DNA of 64,000 bases. It comes from Steinernema hermaphroditum. Taxonomy: Eukaryota > Nematoda > Chromadorea > Rhabditida > Steinernematidae. The position numbers and the translations under genes are program-made. The stretch spans positions 13,640,001-13,704,000 of the forward strand of contig CM059622.1 in the NCBI GenBank assembly GCA_030435675.1. The letters are read 5' to 3'. Under the pieces are notes generated by a model. It made no database searches. It had not been told where the DNA came from and saw only the letters and a list, made by a program, of their open reading frames with translations. Positions 21,581 to 33,504 of this stretch are shown here, one piece after another. Within the stretch, counting starts at the first letter, position 1; each line of letters starts with the position of its first letter.

Positions 21581-22492
21581 TTATGTTGTTCGCCGATCAC
21601 CGAATTCCAAAATCCACGAGTACGTCATTCCCTTCATGCGTGCGTAGCTCTCCTTCTCGCACTTGAGGTAGAAGAAATGTTCCTCGACTCCACGTTCGAA
21701 TTCGCATCCTTCCTTCCGTAGAAATTCTTCGTTGGATTCAAAATGCGAAAACTCGATCTCTTTCTTCGTGCGATGATTCGGTTCCGTAGCTGCCCAGATT
21801 CTCAAAAACATAGGCACATATTGGCACACTTTGGTATGGTAATTTTCATTCCAAAGATGAATCCTTTCGATCGTAGGCGATTCGAAGAAGATTGTCAGAA
21901 TTTCTTCTATCTGGATGGTATGGGGCAGAAGAGAGCAAGGAAGCTGCACCAAATTGATCCTGTCTTCCCTCATGTGCCTCTTCAAGAAGTCCGTTTTGTT
22001 CGCGTCGCACTTGAATGTCCCGCTGAATCGAAGTCCTAACTCGTCCAGCTTCGAGAAGACTCGGCTTTCGTCCGGAAACGCGCGAAAATCCTGGAAACTG
22101 ACGTTCGGAAAGAGTCTCAGCAAAGACAGGGTCCTGTTCATAGTAGGGTCTTCCCAGTTGGCCGCATGCTGGCCGATTAAGGTGGCATTTGGACGACCCC
22201 GGACAGAGATGTAGGCAGTGCGAAAGAACTCCTTCTTCACAAAGAAGTCCGAAGGCCGGGGAGTCTCAAAGTCGGCACCTAGATGCTTTCCACGGAATAA
22301 GATCTTGTAAACTATAGTCCCGTTGGGTTCGTTCTTGACGAAGAACGTGAACGTCATGTCGACGAAGTTCTTCTTTCGATGCTGAAGAACGCCCCGCAGA
22401 ATGGAAGCATCCAGTTCTCGAATGGACTCAACTTCCCTTGAGGAGAGTAGGGAAAGCACGGAGTTAAAGAATCTGAAAGGAAGCGAATTCAT
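21581..22492 (-). CDS. F-box-like nematode-specific protein, second gene
   Basis: A 303-residue ORF beginning MNSLPFRFFNSVLSLLSSRE at the first ATG (22492), similar in form to the MNSVPADF start of the previous gene. The middle contains alternating hydrophobic strands (FVDMTFTFFVKNE, TIVYKILFRGKH), and the C-terminal third has IEEILTIFFESPTIERIHLW, reminiscent of FTH/DUF38-like repeats in nematode F-box families. No signal peptide or membrane segment. It is separated from the gene at 20160-21101 by about 480 bp, in the same orientation. Function by homology only; confidence in the family is moderate. Confidence 0.5.
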   Translation of the reverse strand: MNSLPFRFFNSVLSLLSSREVESIRELDASILRGVLQHRKKNFVDMTFTFFVKNEPNGTIVYKILFRGKHLGADFETPRPSDFFVKKEFFRTAYISVRGRPNATLIGQHAANWEDPTMNRTLSLLRLFPNVSFQDFRAFPDESRVFSKLDELGLRFSGTFKCDANKTDFLKRHMREDRINLVQLPCSLLPHTIQIEEILTIFFESPTIERIHLWNENYHTKVCQYVPMFLRIWAATEPNHRTKKEIEFSHFESNEEFLRKEGCEFERGVEEHFFYLKCEKESYARMKGMTYSWILEFGDRRTT

Positions 22493-25430
22493 GAAGTTCA
22501 CGATGAATTCTGGACGAATTAGGCCTCGTTTAAATCAACGCTGTATTGGATATGCATTGCTTTCGTGGTGTGGAAACTTGTAGATGCTGCATGGGGTGGC
22601 AGAGACGTTGTATGGAACAAAGAGAACGGACATCAGGCTTCATTACTTGATCTAACGAAGCATGGAATCAAGTCGTCTCAACGCGTCCTGAGTCAGACTC
22701 GGATTCAACAATACCATCAAATCCAAGCCCGGATCCAAGCCTCGTTCGCATCACTATTGTTCGTGATTGTTTGACATTTAGGACCTCCCTTCATTTACAG
22801 TCTTCTACTGTGTGCAATAAACCATCCAGATGGAGCAAGTCGTCATAAAGAAAAGTAACCGGTCACACCTACACTAGAGGGACAAGGAAACACTGTGTTT
22901 TGTCCCTTGATGTTGTTACTGCATATGCCATTATCGTCGAGACAGGATTTGTCATAATGTTCTGATTTATTTACCACTAGTGCAAACCTATTCCTGGCTT
23001 CTATTCCGGCGAATCTGTAAATCGACGTTAGTGCGCCGTTTAAATTACCATTCCGCTTTCCATCTTCTGGTCCTTCCTAACAAGGAACTATTTTGGATGG
23101 GTTGCAACGTCCTGTGCTCAATGGGCGATGAAGCTGAAGTCCTTGTCGCGTGTTGTACTTTTGAATAGCGCCGTTTGTAGTACTTACATTACTGTGCTGA
23201 ATCACTGAGAAAACCTAATTGTTGCTACAAGTTCATAGGTTCATGTAGTTCCGGAAATTTTGTTCCCGATGTACCTTTGGTCTTGAATGGCACAAGCCAG
23301 TTATTCCAGTCGTTTGGACCCCACCGTCAACGAGTTTCCTAAACGATCTAGAAGTTATCGGTCCGTTTGCCTGCTCCGTTGCCGTAAAAACCAGAATACG
23401 GGCGACTGAAGACGGTATGGCCGTGTATCTCCGACTATCTTTTGTACAAATAAATGGCATATACGGTCTCCACTTTGCAGAAATTTGGAATCCGTGACCT
23501 AGCTGCCCAAGCGAAAATGTTTATTTTATTGTAATTACACTTTTTACTAATCCACGGAGTCGTATCGCTCAAAATTTATTTCTTTCGTGCACGTGTTCAA
23601 ATGACAAAAGATAGTACTCGTTAATAACTCGTTAACACAGTGTTACGGTTGGCGATGCTAGAAAGGTCACGCACTCGTTGATATTTGACTAGGAAGGACT
23701 GATTACCGTATGAACAGGTCAGACACCGACGCCTTACAGGCAGAGTTAGGTTCTTATTGGGTTCAGGTTTTCGGTTCTTCAGAGCATCTCAGTACATAAG
23801 GCTTATAAACCTAACCCGTAAGAGAACTATGCTTAAGGCCAGGCTGTGTGCAAGAATGAAAATGATGCTCGCTTTGATCTTCCACTTATGGTTAATGTGC
23901 GGAATTTTCACTTTGCGAATAATACGCGCTTAATTCTGCGCTCTAAATTGAACCAGCCGAAAATTGAAGAAAGGTGGACTGAGAAATTAGCGGGAACCAG
24001 TCTCTTAGATCTTAAGTCAAAAGTCAAAATCTCCAATTTTTTGTCTTTAGATGCATATTTAAAGCAATGGGTGGAAGAATGTTTAAAGTTATAGCCTTGA
24101 TTCATACCCATTATTGCACTTATCACTGTTCAGCGAGCGAACACAAAGAGAACTACTAGCTGAGAACGGAATATTCACCCTTTCTTTCCTGTTTGACAAT
24201 CAAATAACAACGAAATTCGCTTAATGTTTGCCACGAAGGTGCAAGGGAATGTCAAAGTGCCAAGCTCAAAAGCCAACTGCATTGTTATAGGGTAACACAA
24301 TCGTGATTTCTCGTAACAACTTACTAATCGAGTGAACCCAAATTATAGTGACCGTTTCATTCCAAATCCGACTGGCTTGATTCATCACTTCTTCCCGGGT
24401 AAGCACTATAAATATCCTCTTACAGCTCCTTAAATAACTATTTTTCACGATTGACGTACATTCGATGGCTATAAACAGGATTCGATCGTTCAGGTGCGGT
24501 ATAAGTTCTACCGAAAATAATAAAAATGTCACAAATTAGTTAATCTGATTATTTATGTGCAGCCGTAAATAGACTGACTTAAAGCCGGGAGGTACACAAT
24601 CTTTTAAGGTGAGCGAACCACCTAACGCAGAGGTGCGAACTGAGCCGTAGCCACCTCCAAACGACTCATTTCGGATTCACGAGTTCTGAAGCGTCTCGCC
24701 CCCCTAGGGACGGCAACGATATAATTTCGGAGGTAATCAAGTGTCTCAGCAACATCTTACATTGAATCACCTCTTTTTTTTGATCAAATCATTTGATGGT
24801 TCAGGTAGTGACTCTAAAAGAATTGTAGTGACCATAACGAGTCCGGACTCGGGCTCAGAATCGTGATGTTTAGAGTATAATGTCTTTTTAGAGTATAAGT
24901 TGAAGTGTCTTAAAGTTTGTGCCTAACGAGAATTGTAACCAAAGAGAGAGTGTGGTAGATCTGACCGGTACTCAAATGTCTCAAAACTTCAAAAGGTACA
25001 TGGCTAGTATTCTTTTGACATCCACTTCGCTCAAAATTTAGGAAGTCATTCTGAAGTTATTTGTACAAAAACAGAAAACATATTTGTCTGCTCTATTTTT
25101 TTCGCGTAGAAAACAGTTTATTGCTTAGATTTTTGAAAACAGCTGATAAAGACCTTATAAATAGCTGATGCTCGTAAATAAGAAATCTTATTTTGGTCTG
25201 TTTTCTTCGACGAACATGAAATTTTGTGCCTCAAAGTTTGGAGTTTTCAATGTGTTACAGAGCATAGATATGCAATTCTTAATCAAGTTACTGTAGCTTA
25301 CTGGTTGGAGTTATTTATCGAAGAGTGCACAGACCAAACGCAGCTGAAGTGGTACCCTGAAAGACTGTTCCTAGACATTAGATTTGGTTGTCTCTCGGAT
25401 GCTGCAGACGCAATGATTCCTGTCCCTTTA
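22493..25430. other. Gene-poor stretch
   Basis: Almost 3 kb with scattered short ORFs and AT-rich tracts. No exon with splice support, no RNA gene and no recognised repeat were found. Sequences upstream of 25430 presumably include the original promoter of the M13 gene before the hAT insertion. Confidence 0.45.
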
Positions 25431-25438
25431 GAGCAGAC

Positions 25439-26538
25439 CAGTGCTGGGCAAGGGTGGGCCGATATCAAAAAAGGTGGGCTTACCCCCCCTAAAAGGGGGG
25501 GGGGGTGGGGGGGTAAAGTCCTAGTGAATTTTCCTCCTCTACAAGATGCTGCACAGAAAACAGGTGATCCTCATTACAAGGATGCGCCAACAGGTCGTTT
25601 TAAGAACCACGGTCTTAAAAAAACATAGTTTTAGGACCCCGGGCGTGGAGTAAAGTGGGGCGGGGAGGGGGGTAAAGTCATAGTGTCATAGTGAAGTGGG
25701 CTTCCCTACAAGATGCCGCGAAAAAAATACGCGATCGTCATTACAGGTATGGGTCAAAACATTGAAGTGAGCTAGGAGGTTTAGCGTGCGGTCCCGCAAC
25801 GATCTCCCTCAATGGCAGGAAACTACGGTAGATTTACATAAAATGACCTGTTTACCCCATTTTTCTCGGCTGGGGGGGGGGGGGTAAATAGGGGTCTAAT
25901 CGATAGAGCTCGCCTAGCTCTATGCAGCAGTACATCGAAATTACTATGTTTCATTGCTGTTTTTAGCCTAAGATGGTCAGATTCATTGGAAATCCTTCAT
26001 AGGTTTCTTAACCCCACAAGTTTTGAATGTGGATTTTCCGCCTCTAGAAGATGCTGCAGAGAAAAGACGTGATGGTCATTACAGAAATTGGACAAAAACT
26101 GAAAATAAGTAAATGTGGTCCCGCAACGATATCCCTCAATGGCAGGAACATACGGTAGAATTGCAAAATTGGCCAGTTTACCTCATTTTCCTTGGCTGGG
26201 GGGGGGAGTAAAGTAGGGTCTAATAAATAGAGCTTGCTTAGCTCTATGCAGCAGTACATCGAAATTACTATGTTTCATTGGCGGATTTCGCCTAAGAGGT
26301 TGACTTTTGTGGAAAAATCGTCAATTTGCCTTATGTTTTGCAATATGATCGTTTATCAAGCCACGTACTGTCGGGTAGACCCCTTGATGCCTGCCCCAGC
26401 CGAGAAAAAAGGCCATTTTTACTGTAAACTGCCCACAAATCCACCGTATTTTACACTCCCACGCTACCGTCGCGGTACATTGTGAATTCAGGGATTTCGT
26501 TGCGGGACCACAATCGACCCACCCTTTGCCCACCCCTG
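25439..26538. mobile_element. Non-autonomous hAT-type element, 1.1 kb
   Basis: The ends are imperfect inverted repeats of hAT type: left CAGTGCTGGGCAAGGGTGGG, right (reverse complement) CAGGGGTGGGCAAAGGGTGG. They are flanked by a perfect 8-bp target duplication GAGCAGAC at 25431-25438 and 26539-26546. Inside are direct repeats (a 40-bp block starting AGCTCTATGCAGCAGTACAT near 25917 and 26240, and a GATGCTGC..CATTACA block near 25545, 25705 and 26048) and long G tracts (25490s, 25870s, 26200). Part of the inner block recurs inverted near 26380-26520. There is no transposase ORF. Confidence 0.82.
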
Positions 26539-26581
26539 GAGCAGACATCATTTGCACCGCCAGACCCTTCGGAAGCGGTCG

Positions 26582-28980
26582 ATGTATTGCGGAGTTCTTC
26601 TTTTTTTTCTCGTGAGTGCACCTCCGGGATCCTACTACCCTTCTTCTTCAGACGTTTCTGAAGATCGACGCCAGCGTGTTCTCTACTCAAGCGGAGCTAG
26701 CGAGGTCATTTAACGAGTCCGTTCGGCCCTGCGACAATCTCCACGGTCATGTGTGCGTCGGCAGGGCTGTCGAAAAGTTCACTCTTCGGGCGCAGTACGG
26801 ACTGGCCATGGACATCTCGAAGATTCTTAACGCTCGCAGGGAGAAGGAGCCAGTGACGAAGCTGATATTGGAGGTCGGTTGTAGAGGCTCACTAGTTGTT
26901 AACATTTTTGGATTACGGTAGTTTCAATTGCAAAAGCTCCTTGATATTTTGTGAACTTCTTGCATTCACTAGTGCAATTGATCATCTTCAGGCGATAACC
27001 AAGCAGGCCCATTTGAAGAAAGGCGATCTGAAGAAGTGTCGGCTGCACGGGTACAGTATCTCCGAAGAAGACGTCACTTCTCAAGACAACGACTATAAGA
27101 TGGGAGATGTCCTCGGCCAGATGATCGCCGCAGGGAGGGTGGATGACCCCGATGTGATTAACATCGCCTGCAGGGACATGACGCCCGGATATCCCTGTGT
27201 TTGGACGCTTTCCGCCGAGAGTGAGTGAGCTTTATCTGACTGTGTTCATGGAGCTGTTTCAGAGAAGAAGTACGAAGCTGGCTTCGCGCCTCTGGACGCC
27301 ATCGAGAGCGACTTCGTCAGAGGGGTGATGACCGGGTTCCTGCGAACATTAGCAATTCCGATGGACCCAAAGTACAGCGTGGTCGCCTACCGCAAGATCC
27401 CCAGCGAGGACTTCAAGAAGGTCGTTCTGGCCGAAACCTACTGGGAAGGTTTTCATTCGACTGTTAAGTACATCGCCCATCATCTTCATGTGAGTCAAGT
27501 CAAAAGTCAAAATACCGGTATTCTACCGTCACTATTCAGGATCAGTCCGACAGAGCCGAGTTCGGGCGTACCCGTCAGATCTACTTGCTCCCGACGATCT
27601 TCGGTGGATACGGAAATGTTCTTTTCGCCCACACCTTCTACAGCAATAAGGATAAGCTGAACCCTGGTGTTATCGGCGAGTTCAAGAGGCTTGTGAACAT
27701 GGTTAGGAAAGAAATTTTGGACACTATTAAGGTGAAACATAACTTTGGTTATCGAACATGTGCTAAGAGCACCCTTCTTCTATATTTCAGAGCTCAGAGT
27801 GGATGTCCACCAATCAACGCAAGATGCTCGAAGCCTACGTCGAATCCATCGAAGTCAGCTCCGGAGTCCCGACGAAGTACCAGAACATTTCCCTCCTGGA
27901 AGAGATGCTCGAAGTTTACCGCGGGGAATTCAACAAAGTGGACATGGACGGCGATTGCGCCCTTGAAATGATGAGCCGAGCACATGCCATAGCGCGCCAG
28001 AGTCTCATCCACACTGGCTATGGGACTGTCAACGAATTCAGCAAGATGGAACCTTCAGAGCACAGCATCTTTGACAATAACGCGGCTCAGTTGGGCGATA
28101 AAATCGTGAGTTCCTTGCGCCTGCCTTATGCACGAGGATTTGTCTTAGATATTCAATCCCGGCGGTCTTCACGTCCTCAACGAACGCCTCTTCTTCGAAT
28201 TCAAGCTCGCCTTCGTAGGTTGGACGATTGCCCACGAGATGTTCCACGGTCTGGGCTTGCTGAAGTCGTCCGTCGTGCAGAAGTACCACATGGAGAGGAT
28301 TGTGGACATCCCACACTACGAGGAGGCGGAAAAGTGCTACGTTGACTTCTACGGGCAGAAACAGTTCTGTATCAAAGCTGATTTGGTAAGTGCTATCTTT
28401 TATGGGATTAGGGCCTCTGTAGTGTTTTCACATGTTCTACTCTTTGTTCCAGTGTCCCAAAGGGCTGATGAAAGCCGACGAAGGGTTCGCCGACGTCGAA
28501 GCCGCCCGTGTCGTCTACAAAATTCTACAGAAGCTTCCTTCGAAGCGGAAAGGCGCCTCTGAAGCCGCGAACCTATCCAAGTCCCTCGAGGAAAATGTAC
28601 TCATACGTGACAAGGATCCGCTGAGCGTCAGGCAGTGGTTCTTCTTCGCGCTGCAGCTGAAGAGTTGTGTTGTTGGGGAGAAGTACGTGGGCAAGAAGAG
28701 AGCACTGAGGGAGCCCCATCCCCGTAACGAAATCCGAGGGAACGCGATAGCCCAACAGATGCGCGAATTCACAGAGACGTTCCAGTGTGGCGCCGGGGAC
28801 AGAAACGTCGTCGTCGATGAACCCTGCGCTCTCTACACGCCCCTTGGAACTGGACCGGACATCCTTCCCGCTGAACCTTTGTCCTTAATGGCGCCACGAG
28901 TCACAAGTGGCGCCCCTTTTCATCTCGCCTCCATAATGATCTCAATGTGTACACTTGTATACAACGTCTTCACTGCATAA
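26582..28980 (+). CDS. nep: M13 (neprilysin-like) metallopeptidase 1
   Basis: Eight exons with closing phases: 26582-26611, 26652-26873, 26992-27220, 27263-27489, 27540-27731, 27791-28105, 28149-28385, 28453-28980; 659 residues. Exon 1 is only 30 nt and with exon 2 forms a signal peptide (MYCGVLLFFLTFLKIDASVFS). The zinc site is GWTIAHEMFHGLG (HExxH), and the third ligand lies in MKADEGFADVEAA (E-x3-D). The substrate-side block EPHPRNEIRGNA and REFTETFQC-x-AG are present, as in neprilysin/ECE. Instead of ending near the usual C-terminal Cys, it continues 45 residues to a hydrophobic tail (ASIMISMCTLVYNVF), suggesting a GPI anchor. Expected role: cleavage of extracellular peptides. The hAT element ends 43 bp before the ATG. 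Confidence 0.85.
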
Positions 28981-29101
28981 AGCACTTCAATCAACATGGG
29001 AAAGTAATGCTACCATGACAGCATCGGTTTCCATATAAGACCCATCTCCTCTCACCCCTCTCAAACATAACATGCAAAACAGCACCCCAACCAAATCAAC
29101 A

Positions 29102-29734
29102 ATGGAAACCATCTTCGTCCAGAACATCGCCGCTCTCCGTGAAATGGTTCTGAAATTGACCACAGAGAACGAAGAACTGAAGGTCCGCCTCAAGAAGGCA
29201 GAAGAAGACCGTGACCTCTACAGAATCACTTGTGGGGTCCATGACGAACGCTTAGCTGATCTCACCGCCCAAGTGGAGGGTCTTCGGGAGGAGAACTCCG
29301 AGCTCTTTGAGCTAAACGCCACTTATACCGTCAAGTACGACGAGTTCGAAGCCGAGAACAAGAACCTCAGGGAGCAGATCGAACGGCTCCAGAAGGTCGC
29401 CAGATCCGGGGACTCCGCTCTGAGAAACCGGGTCACAGAGCTAGAGGAGATGAACGACGAGCTTCTCAGGAAGTTGAGCGCCGAGAAGAAGGCGAACAAG
29501 AAGCTGAAGGGCGAGCAGGCCGGCCTGAAGCAGCGCCCCGAGCAGAAGCAAGAGGACCAGAAGAATCTCCTCAGCGCCCTGGCCCTCGACCAGCCTCGGC
29601 TCCGGAAGCGCCTCATGCAGAGGTCGTCTTCCGAACCCACCTCGAAGCGAGTCCGCAAAGTGATCGCGAGGCAACCCACGCTCTCCGCCATCATCGAACT
29701 CAATGAAGAAGGCGAGGTCTGTTGTACCGAATGA
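29102..29734 (+). CDS. Coiled-coil protein, copy 1
   Basis: A 210-residue intronless ORF starting METIFVQNIAALREMVLKL. An ATG 30 nt upstream is in frame, but copies 2 and 3 start only here. Residues 15-150 are almost entirely heptad coiled coil (ENEELKVRLKKAEEDRDLY and so on). The C-terminus is basic, with RKRLMQRSSSEPTSKRVRK (nuclear-localisation-like) and a short conserved end (IIELNEEGEVCC). A TATA-like CATATAAGACCC at 29031-29042 is shared with copy 3. It begins 120 bp after the M13 stop. No named family is recognised; a dimerising nuclear protein is a reasonable guess. Confidence 0.75.
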   Translation: METIFVQNIAALREMVLKLTTENEELKVRLKKAEEDRDLYRITCGVHDERLADLTAQVEGLREENSELFELNATYTVKYDEFEAENKNLREQIERLQKVARSGDSALRNRVTELEEMNDELLRKLSAEKKANKKLKGEQAGLKQRPEQKQEDQKNLLSALALDQPRLRKRLMQRSSSEPTSKRVRKVIARQPTLSAIIELNEEGEVCCTE

Positions 29735-29889
29735 ATCCTATTGTATTATATCTGAATGATCAAAACTAAAACATGAAATAAAAATACCAGACCGAAAACG
29801 TCTCTATCGCACATCATTTTAACTGCAATTTAATAGTAATAACAATACGTTACAATATATAAACACATTATTCAAAGGGTAACAAGTCA

Positions 29890-30778
29890 CTAGTCCTCGG
29901 GTGGAACGGTGATATCGGATTCATTGTCCGATTCGCATTCAGAGGGTTCCTCCTTCACTATGTCGAAGTCATGCGCAGACATCTTCCTTGTTTCCAGAAG
30001 AGTACGCTTGTTGATTCCTTCTGCCCGGTTGCGTCCAAGGCGAGCACCCAACGACTTTATCAACGTCATGAGTTCGGCCACGAACTGGACGTCCATGTCG
30101 ACCAAGGCCTGACGGCAGCCCTGCTGCATAATTCTGCAACCGCTCTCTTGAAAACGGAGCTAAACGACGGAAACGTACTGAGACATTGTAGTAGAGAGCT
30201 TCTTGCCCAGCGCACACAAAAGACCTTCGTCAGTGACATCGGCAACAACTCTCGTTAGCAGCACTTTGATAAAGGGCCATTTGCGGTCCGCCGCGTTCAT
30301 GCGTCCATTGAAAGCGTTGAGAATCAAACGGAATCCATTGACGAAGGCACTAACGACCTGCAAAAAAAGAGGCACAGTAGTGGAGACAGAAGCGCTTAGA
30401 TGCGTACCGTTAGGCGGTGCGAGAACATGTCGACCAACTTGACGATCTTGGAACGGACGCGGTCTACGTGGTCGATTGTCTTGAAATCCATAGTCCACGG
30501 CGTTGTCGGATAAGTGATCATCCGGAAGAAATTGTCGATGGCAACAATGACAGTGTTCTTCAGAGTCTTCACGTCGCTGACACTGTAATCCACTTATCAA
30601 GCAGGTCATTTGATAAATACACTTACGTTCCCGCCAAGTATCGATCGATGTCTTGTTCGAGCAAATCGAAGCTTCTTGGTGCGCACGCATATGGAGCCTT
30701 CACAGGATGTTTCTTCGGGGGACGGCCAGCGGGACGGCCAGGGCGACGGGAAACGGAAGCCCGCGTTGCATAACCCAT
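29890..30778 (-). CDS. AT-hook-like protein with acidic SUMO-site tail
   Basis: Four exons with closing phases: 30627-30778, 30408-30582, 30179-30357, 29890-30133; 249 residues. The N-terminus MGYATRASVSRRPGRPAGRPPKKH has two GRP cores, as in AT-hooks. The middle is helical (IVKLVDMFSHRL; FVNGFRLILNAFNGRM) and the last exon has GARLGRNRAEGINKRT. The acidic tail contains VKEEPSE, a consensus SUMO-acceptor pattern. A splice acceptor (TTTCAG) directly abuts the ATG, consistent with spliced-leader addition. Likely nuclear DNA-binding; no ortholog recognised. Confidence 0.65.
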
Positions 30779-30785
30779 CTGAAAT
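30779..30785 (-). promoter_or_regulatory. Probable trans-splice acceptor
   Basis: The sequence ATTTCAG lies immediately before the ATG at 30778 with no upstream coding exon in frame. In nematodes this is the expected site of spliced-leader addition; an undetected 5' exon is the alternative. Confidence 0.45.
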
Positions 30786-31059
30786 TACGGTAAATTAATC
30801 AATCAAGTAAAACAACAAGAGCAGAGGAAAGCGCGATCCCTCGTTCAGACAACCGGTGCAAACATTTCATGTCTCACAGACAGTCTGCAATCGCCGCATA
30901 AAATTTTGCTGCAAACCCGAGAGGGATTGGAAGCGAGAAAATCGTCAGATTGAAGGCACTTCTCGCGGTTCACGTCAGCTGTTAAACAGGCACAGGCATA
31001 AATATCCACACCGTCATATACGCCACATAAAGTAAACAGTAAGGAATCAATCTACTATT

Positions 31060-33504
31060 CTACAGGACGTAAATTAAAATCAAAACAAGCAAAAACAAGA
31101 TATTCAGAACACTTCTTCCTTCGCCTTTTTCCGGTTCTTCTGTTTGAGATTTTGAGTTCGAGCGTTCGATTAAGGGAACGTCCACGTTTTCTACTTTTGA
31201 AGTCCGATATGTTGCGGAAATGTTTGGAGAAGAACTGATGAAGAAATCGGTCATGGGCTTCGCCTGCTGGTGTGGATAAAGTGCACAGAGTTGGTCCTGC
31301 TTCTCCACGTAGTTTCCGTCTCCCTCTTTACACGCAAAGAGATCGCTGAATTCCGGCATCTGAATCGCAATCGCGTTCGCGCGAATTTGATCTCCAGGAT
31401 GGACGTCATCGTGCAGCTGACGATACTTGAATTCGTCGCTGGGGTCGACTTCGCAAGATACCAGCTGAACGGCGTAGAAGAACCATTTCAGTTGCTCGTT
31501 CGTGTCATCTGATAGAAGAGTCTCTTGCTCGGGAGCATCTGTAGGGCGCCAGTTAAACAGCGGGAGATATTTATGGTGATTAGAGCTTCTCTTCTTTCGG
31601 GTGGCGCCAAGAGCTTGCTTCAGGAGTCGGAAAACGATACGCGCGCTTTCGACGTCACAGTATCCCTCTTCGGCTTTCTTTGCACCGTCCTGACACTGAC
31701 TTGAGCCTCTCACTTCGATGCAAAACTTTGAATGACCATAGTGGTCGATATAGCATTGCCGCTGTTTCCTGAATTCTGTCCTGCTCTCGACTTGCCCGAG
31801 ATGCTTCTTTTTTCCGGGTTCCAGGCCAAATCCATGGAAGATCTCGTGTCCCAGCATCCAGCCTATGTAGCCATATTTGAAACCGGTACCGAGACTGTAG
31901 TCGTTGAGAACGTGAAGGTAACCCGCGAAAACCGCCTGACATCAAGAATCATTCACAGTTCAACTACAATCAAACTTACAATTTGGTTATCGCTGTGAAA
32001 AGCATTCTTAGAGAAGATCGAGCATTCCATATTCTCGCGTTCACTCATTTCATCCAAAGTTCCAAAACCTTCGTAAATCAGTTGATGCCTGACAAGTGTG
32101 TGAGTCCTATGAAGAATCTCGAGGTCGCAGGTGCCATCCAATGGTGTATTCTCGAATGCTTGACGATATCTCTTTAGCATCGTGTAGAGGAGGCGGACGT
32201 CCCGGAATCTGTTTGGAACTCCAATGCTTATTTTATACGAATTCATGCACGCAATCAGAGCCTTCTTGTCCGTATGAGTTAACCAGGCAGAATCCTAAAA
32301 AAAACTGTTCCGTTATCATCCGCCTGTAGTAGTTTGCACAACTAACCTTCAAATTCTGGATAACATCCTCCTTAATCGCATCAGTTACTTTTTTAAACTC
32401 TTCCGATACGTCAGGATTTAGTTTGTCCTTGTGAGTGTAGAGCGTGTAAGCAAAGAGGACATTGCCGTATGCCGTAAAACTCCCGTCTATCATAAAGACG
32501 TTATTGTATATCGTTCTATCGACATCCGAATCGTTTTCCTTCAAAGCGTCCAGAAATATTAACTTTTCAGTGACGTTTGATCTTACGTTAAGAGCTTGTA
32601 CAACGTGCCGCGCCGGGGAACGATTACGCTGCCAGTACGTAGCACCTAGCATTTCTTTCTTAAAATCGCTTGATCCAATATCAGCATATTCCACTTGATC
32701 TATTGTATCCAAATCAAGTTTCACAACTTCCGCAAAACGCTCGATTATGCCCTTTACGAACTTGCTGCTGAGATGTTTTAATCTCTCAATGCGCTTCGAC
32801 CATGAGAACTCTAAATGTCCAACATTATTTACGTGTTTTCAAAAGAATAGTTCACCTACTTTTCTTGCTCGTTTTGACCCTGCATAACTTTTTGTTTTCC
32901 GTGGAGTTACCGAGGCATGCCACGGTCAACAGACCATCTTCATAGATACGTCCATGAGCAATCATTTCACCAAATGCTTTGCCAATCTTGTAGTCATTAG
33001 CTGGATCGCCAAAGTCGTCTTCTTTAAGATCATATCCTTTCAGCTGGCACTTTCTTGTTCCCGAGAAGCCCATTGCCACCTCTTTCTCCATAGCCTAAAC
33101 AACAGAATGAATTCTGGCAGGCAGCGATGAACTGACTTTGAGGATCAATTTGAGCACGGGATCCTGTTTCTGTGTTTTCAAAATACGCGCTATGTCGTCC
33201 AGCAACCCATAACGTGACTTGTCCACGAATTCCTTGATCTCTTGCTTGTTCGCGCATACATGGCTGTACAGGTCGGTGCACGGATGCGTCGCCAGGTCAA
33301 ATGCGTCAGCTAAGCGGTGTTGAACGGCGGCCACACCATAAGAAGACCAAAAAGCCTGAAATTATTTGAACAACAAGTCACCATCAACAGCCTTCTTTGT
33401 TCAGATAACTCTGATGAGTAGAAACAATCATAGTGCGAGAGAAACACAAAGAGAAGAGCACTTACAATCAGGAAAAACGCGAAAGTTGCAGTGAAACTCG
33501 CCAT
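31060..33504 (-). CDS. nep: M13 (neprilysin-like) metallopeptidase 2
   Basis: Six exons: 33466-33504, 33137-33355, 32860-33094, 32347-32810, 31980-32294, 31060-31935; 715 residues, phases close. Exons 1-2 make a signal peptide (MASFTATFAFFLIAFWSSYGVAA). The zinc motif is GWMLGHEIFHGFG, the third ligand is in KKAEEGYCDVESA, and the distal block is DVHPGDQIRANA followed by PEFSDLFACKEG. After the usual end there is an extension finishing in SVLNILFLLVLILIYVL preceded by a charged Gly/Ser-containing segment, a typical GPI-attachment signal. It shares intron positions with peptidase 1 (the 315-nt exon is identical in length) but has fewer introns. Probably a surface-anchored peptidase. Confidence 0.85.

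Noticed and set aside
25480..26215. G-rich tracts read first as a possible telomere-like or CRISPR-like array
   Set aside because: The runs are homopolymeric and lie inside an element with hAT ends and target duplication; no spacer-repeat or telomeric unit exists.
29323..29703. Ser/Phe/Leu-rich ORFs opposite the coiled-coil genes (also 34139-34519 and 36932-37312)
   Set aside because: Antisense shadows of heptad-repeat codons; they change when synonymous codons of the coiled-coil gene change.
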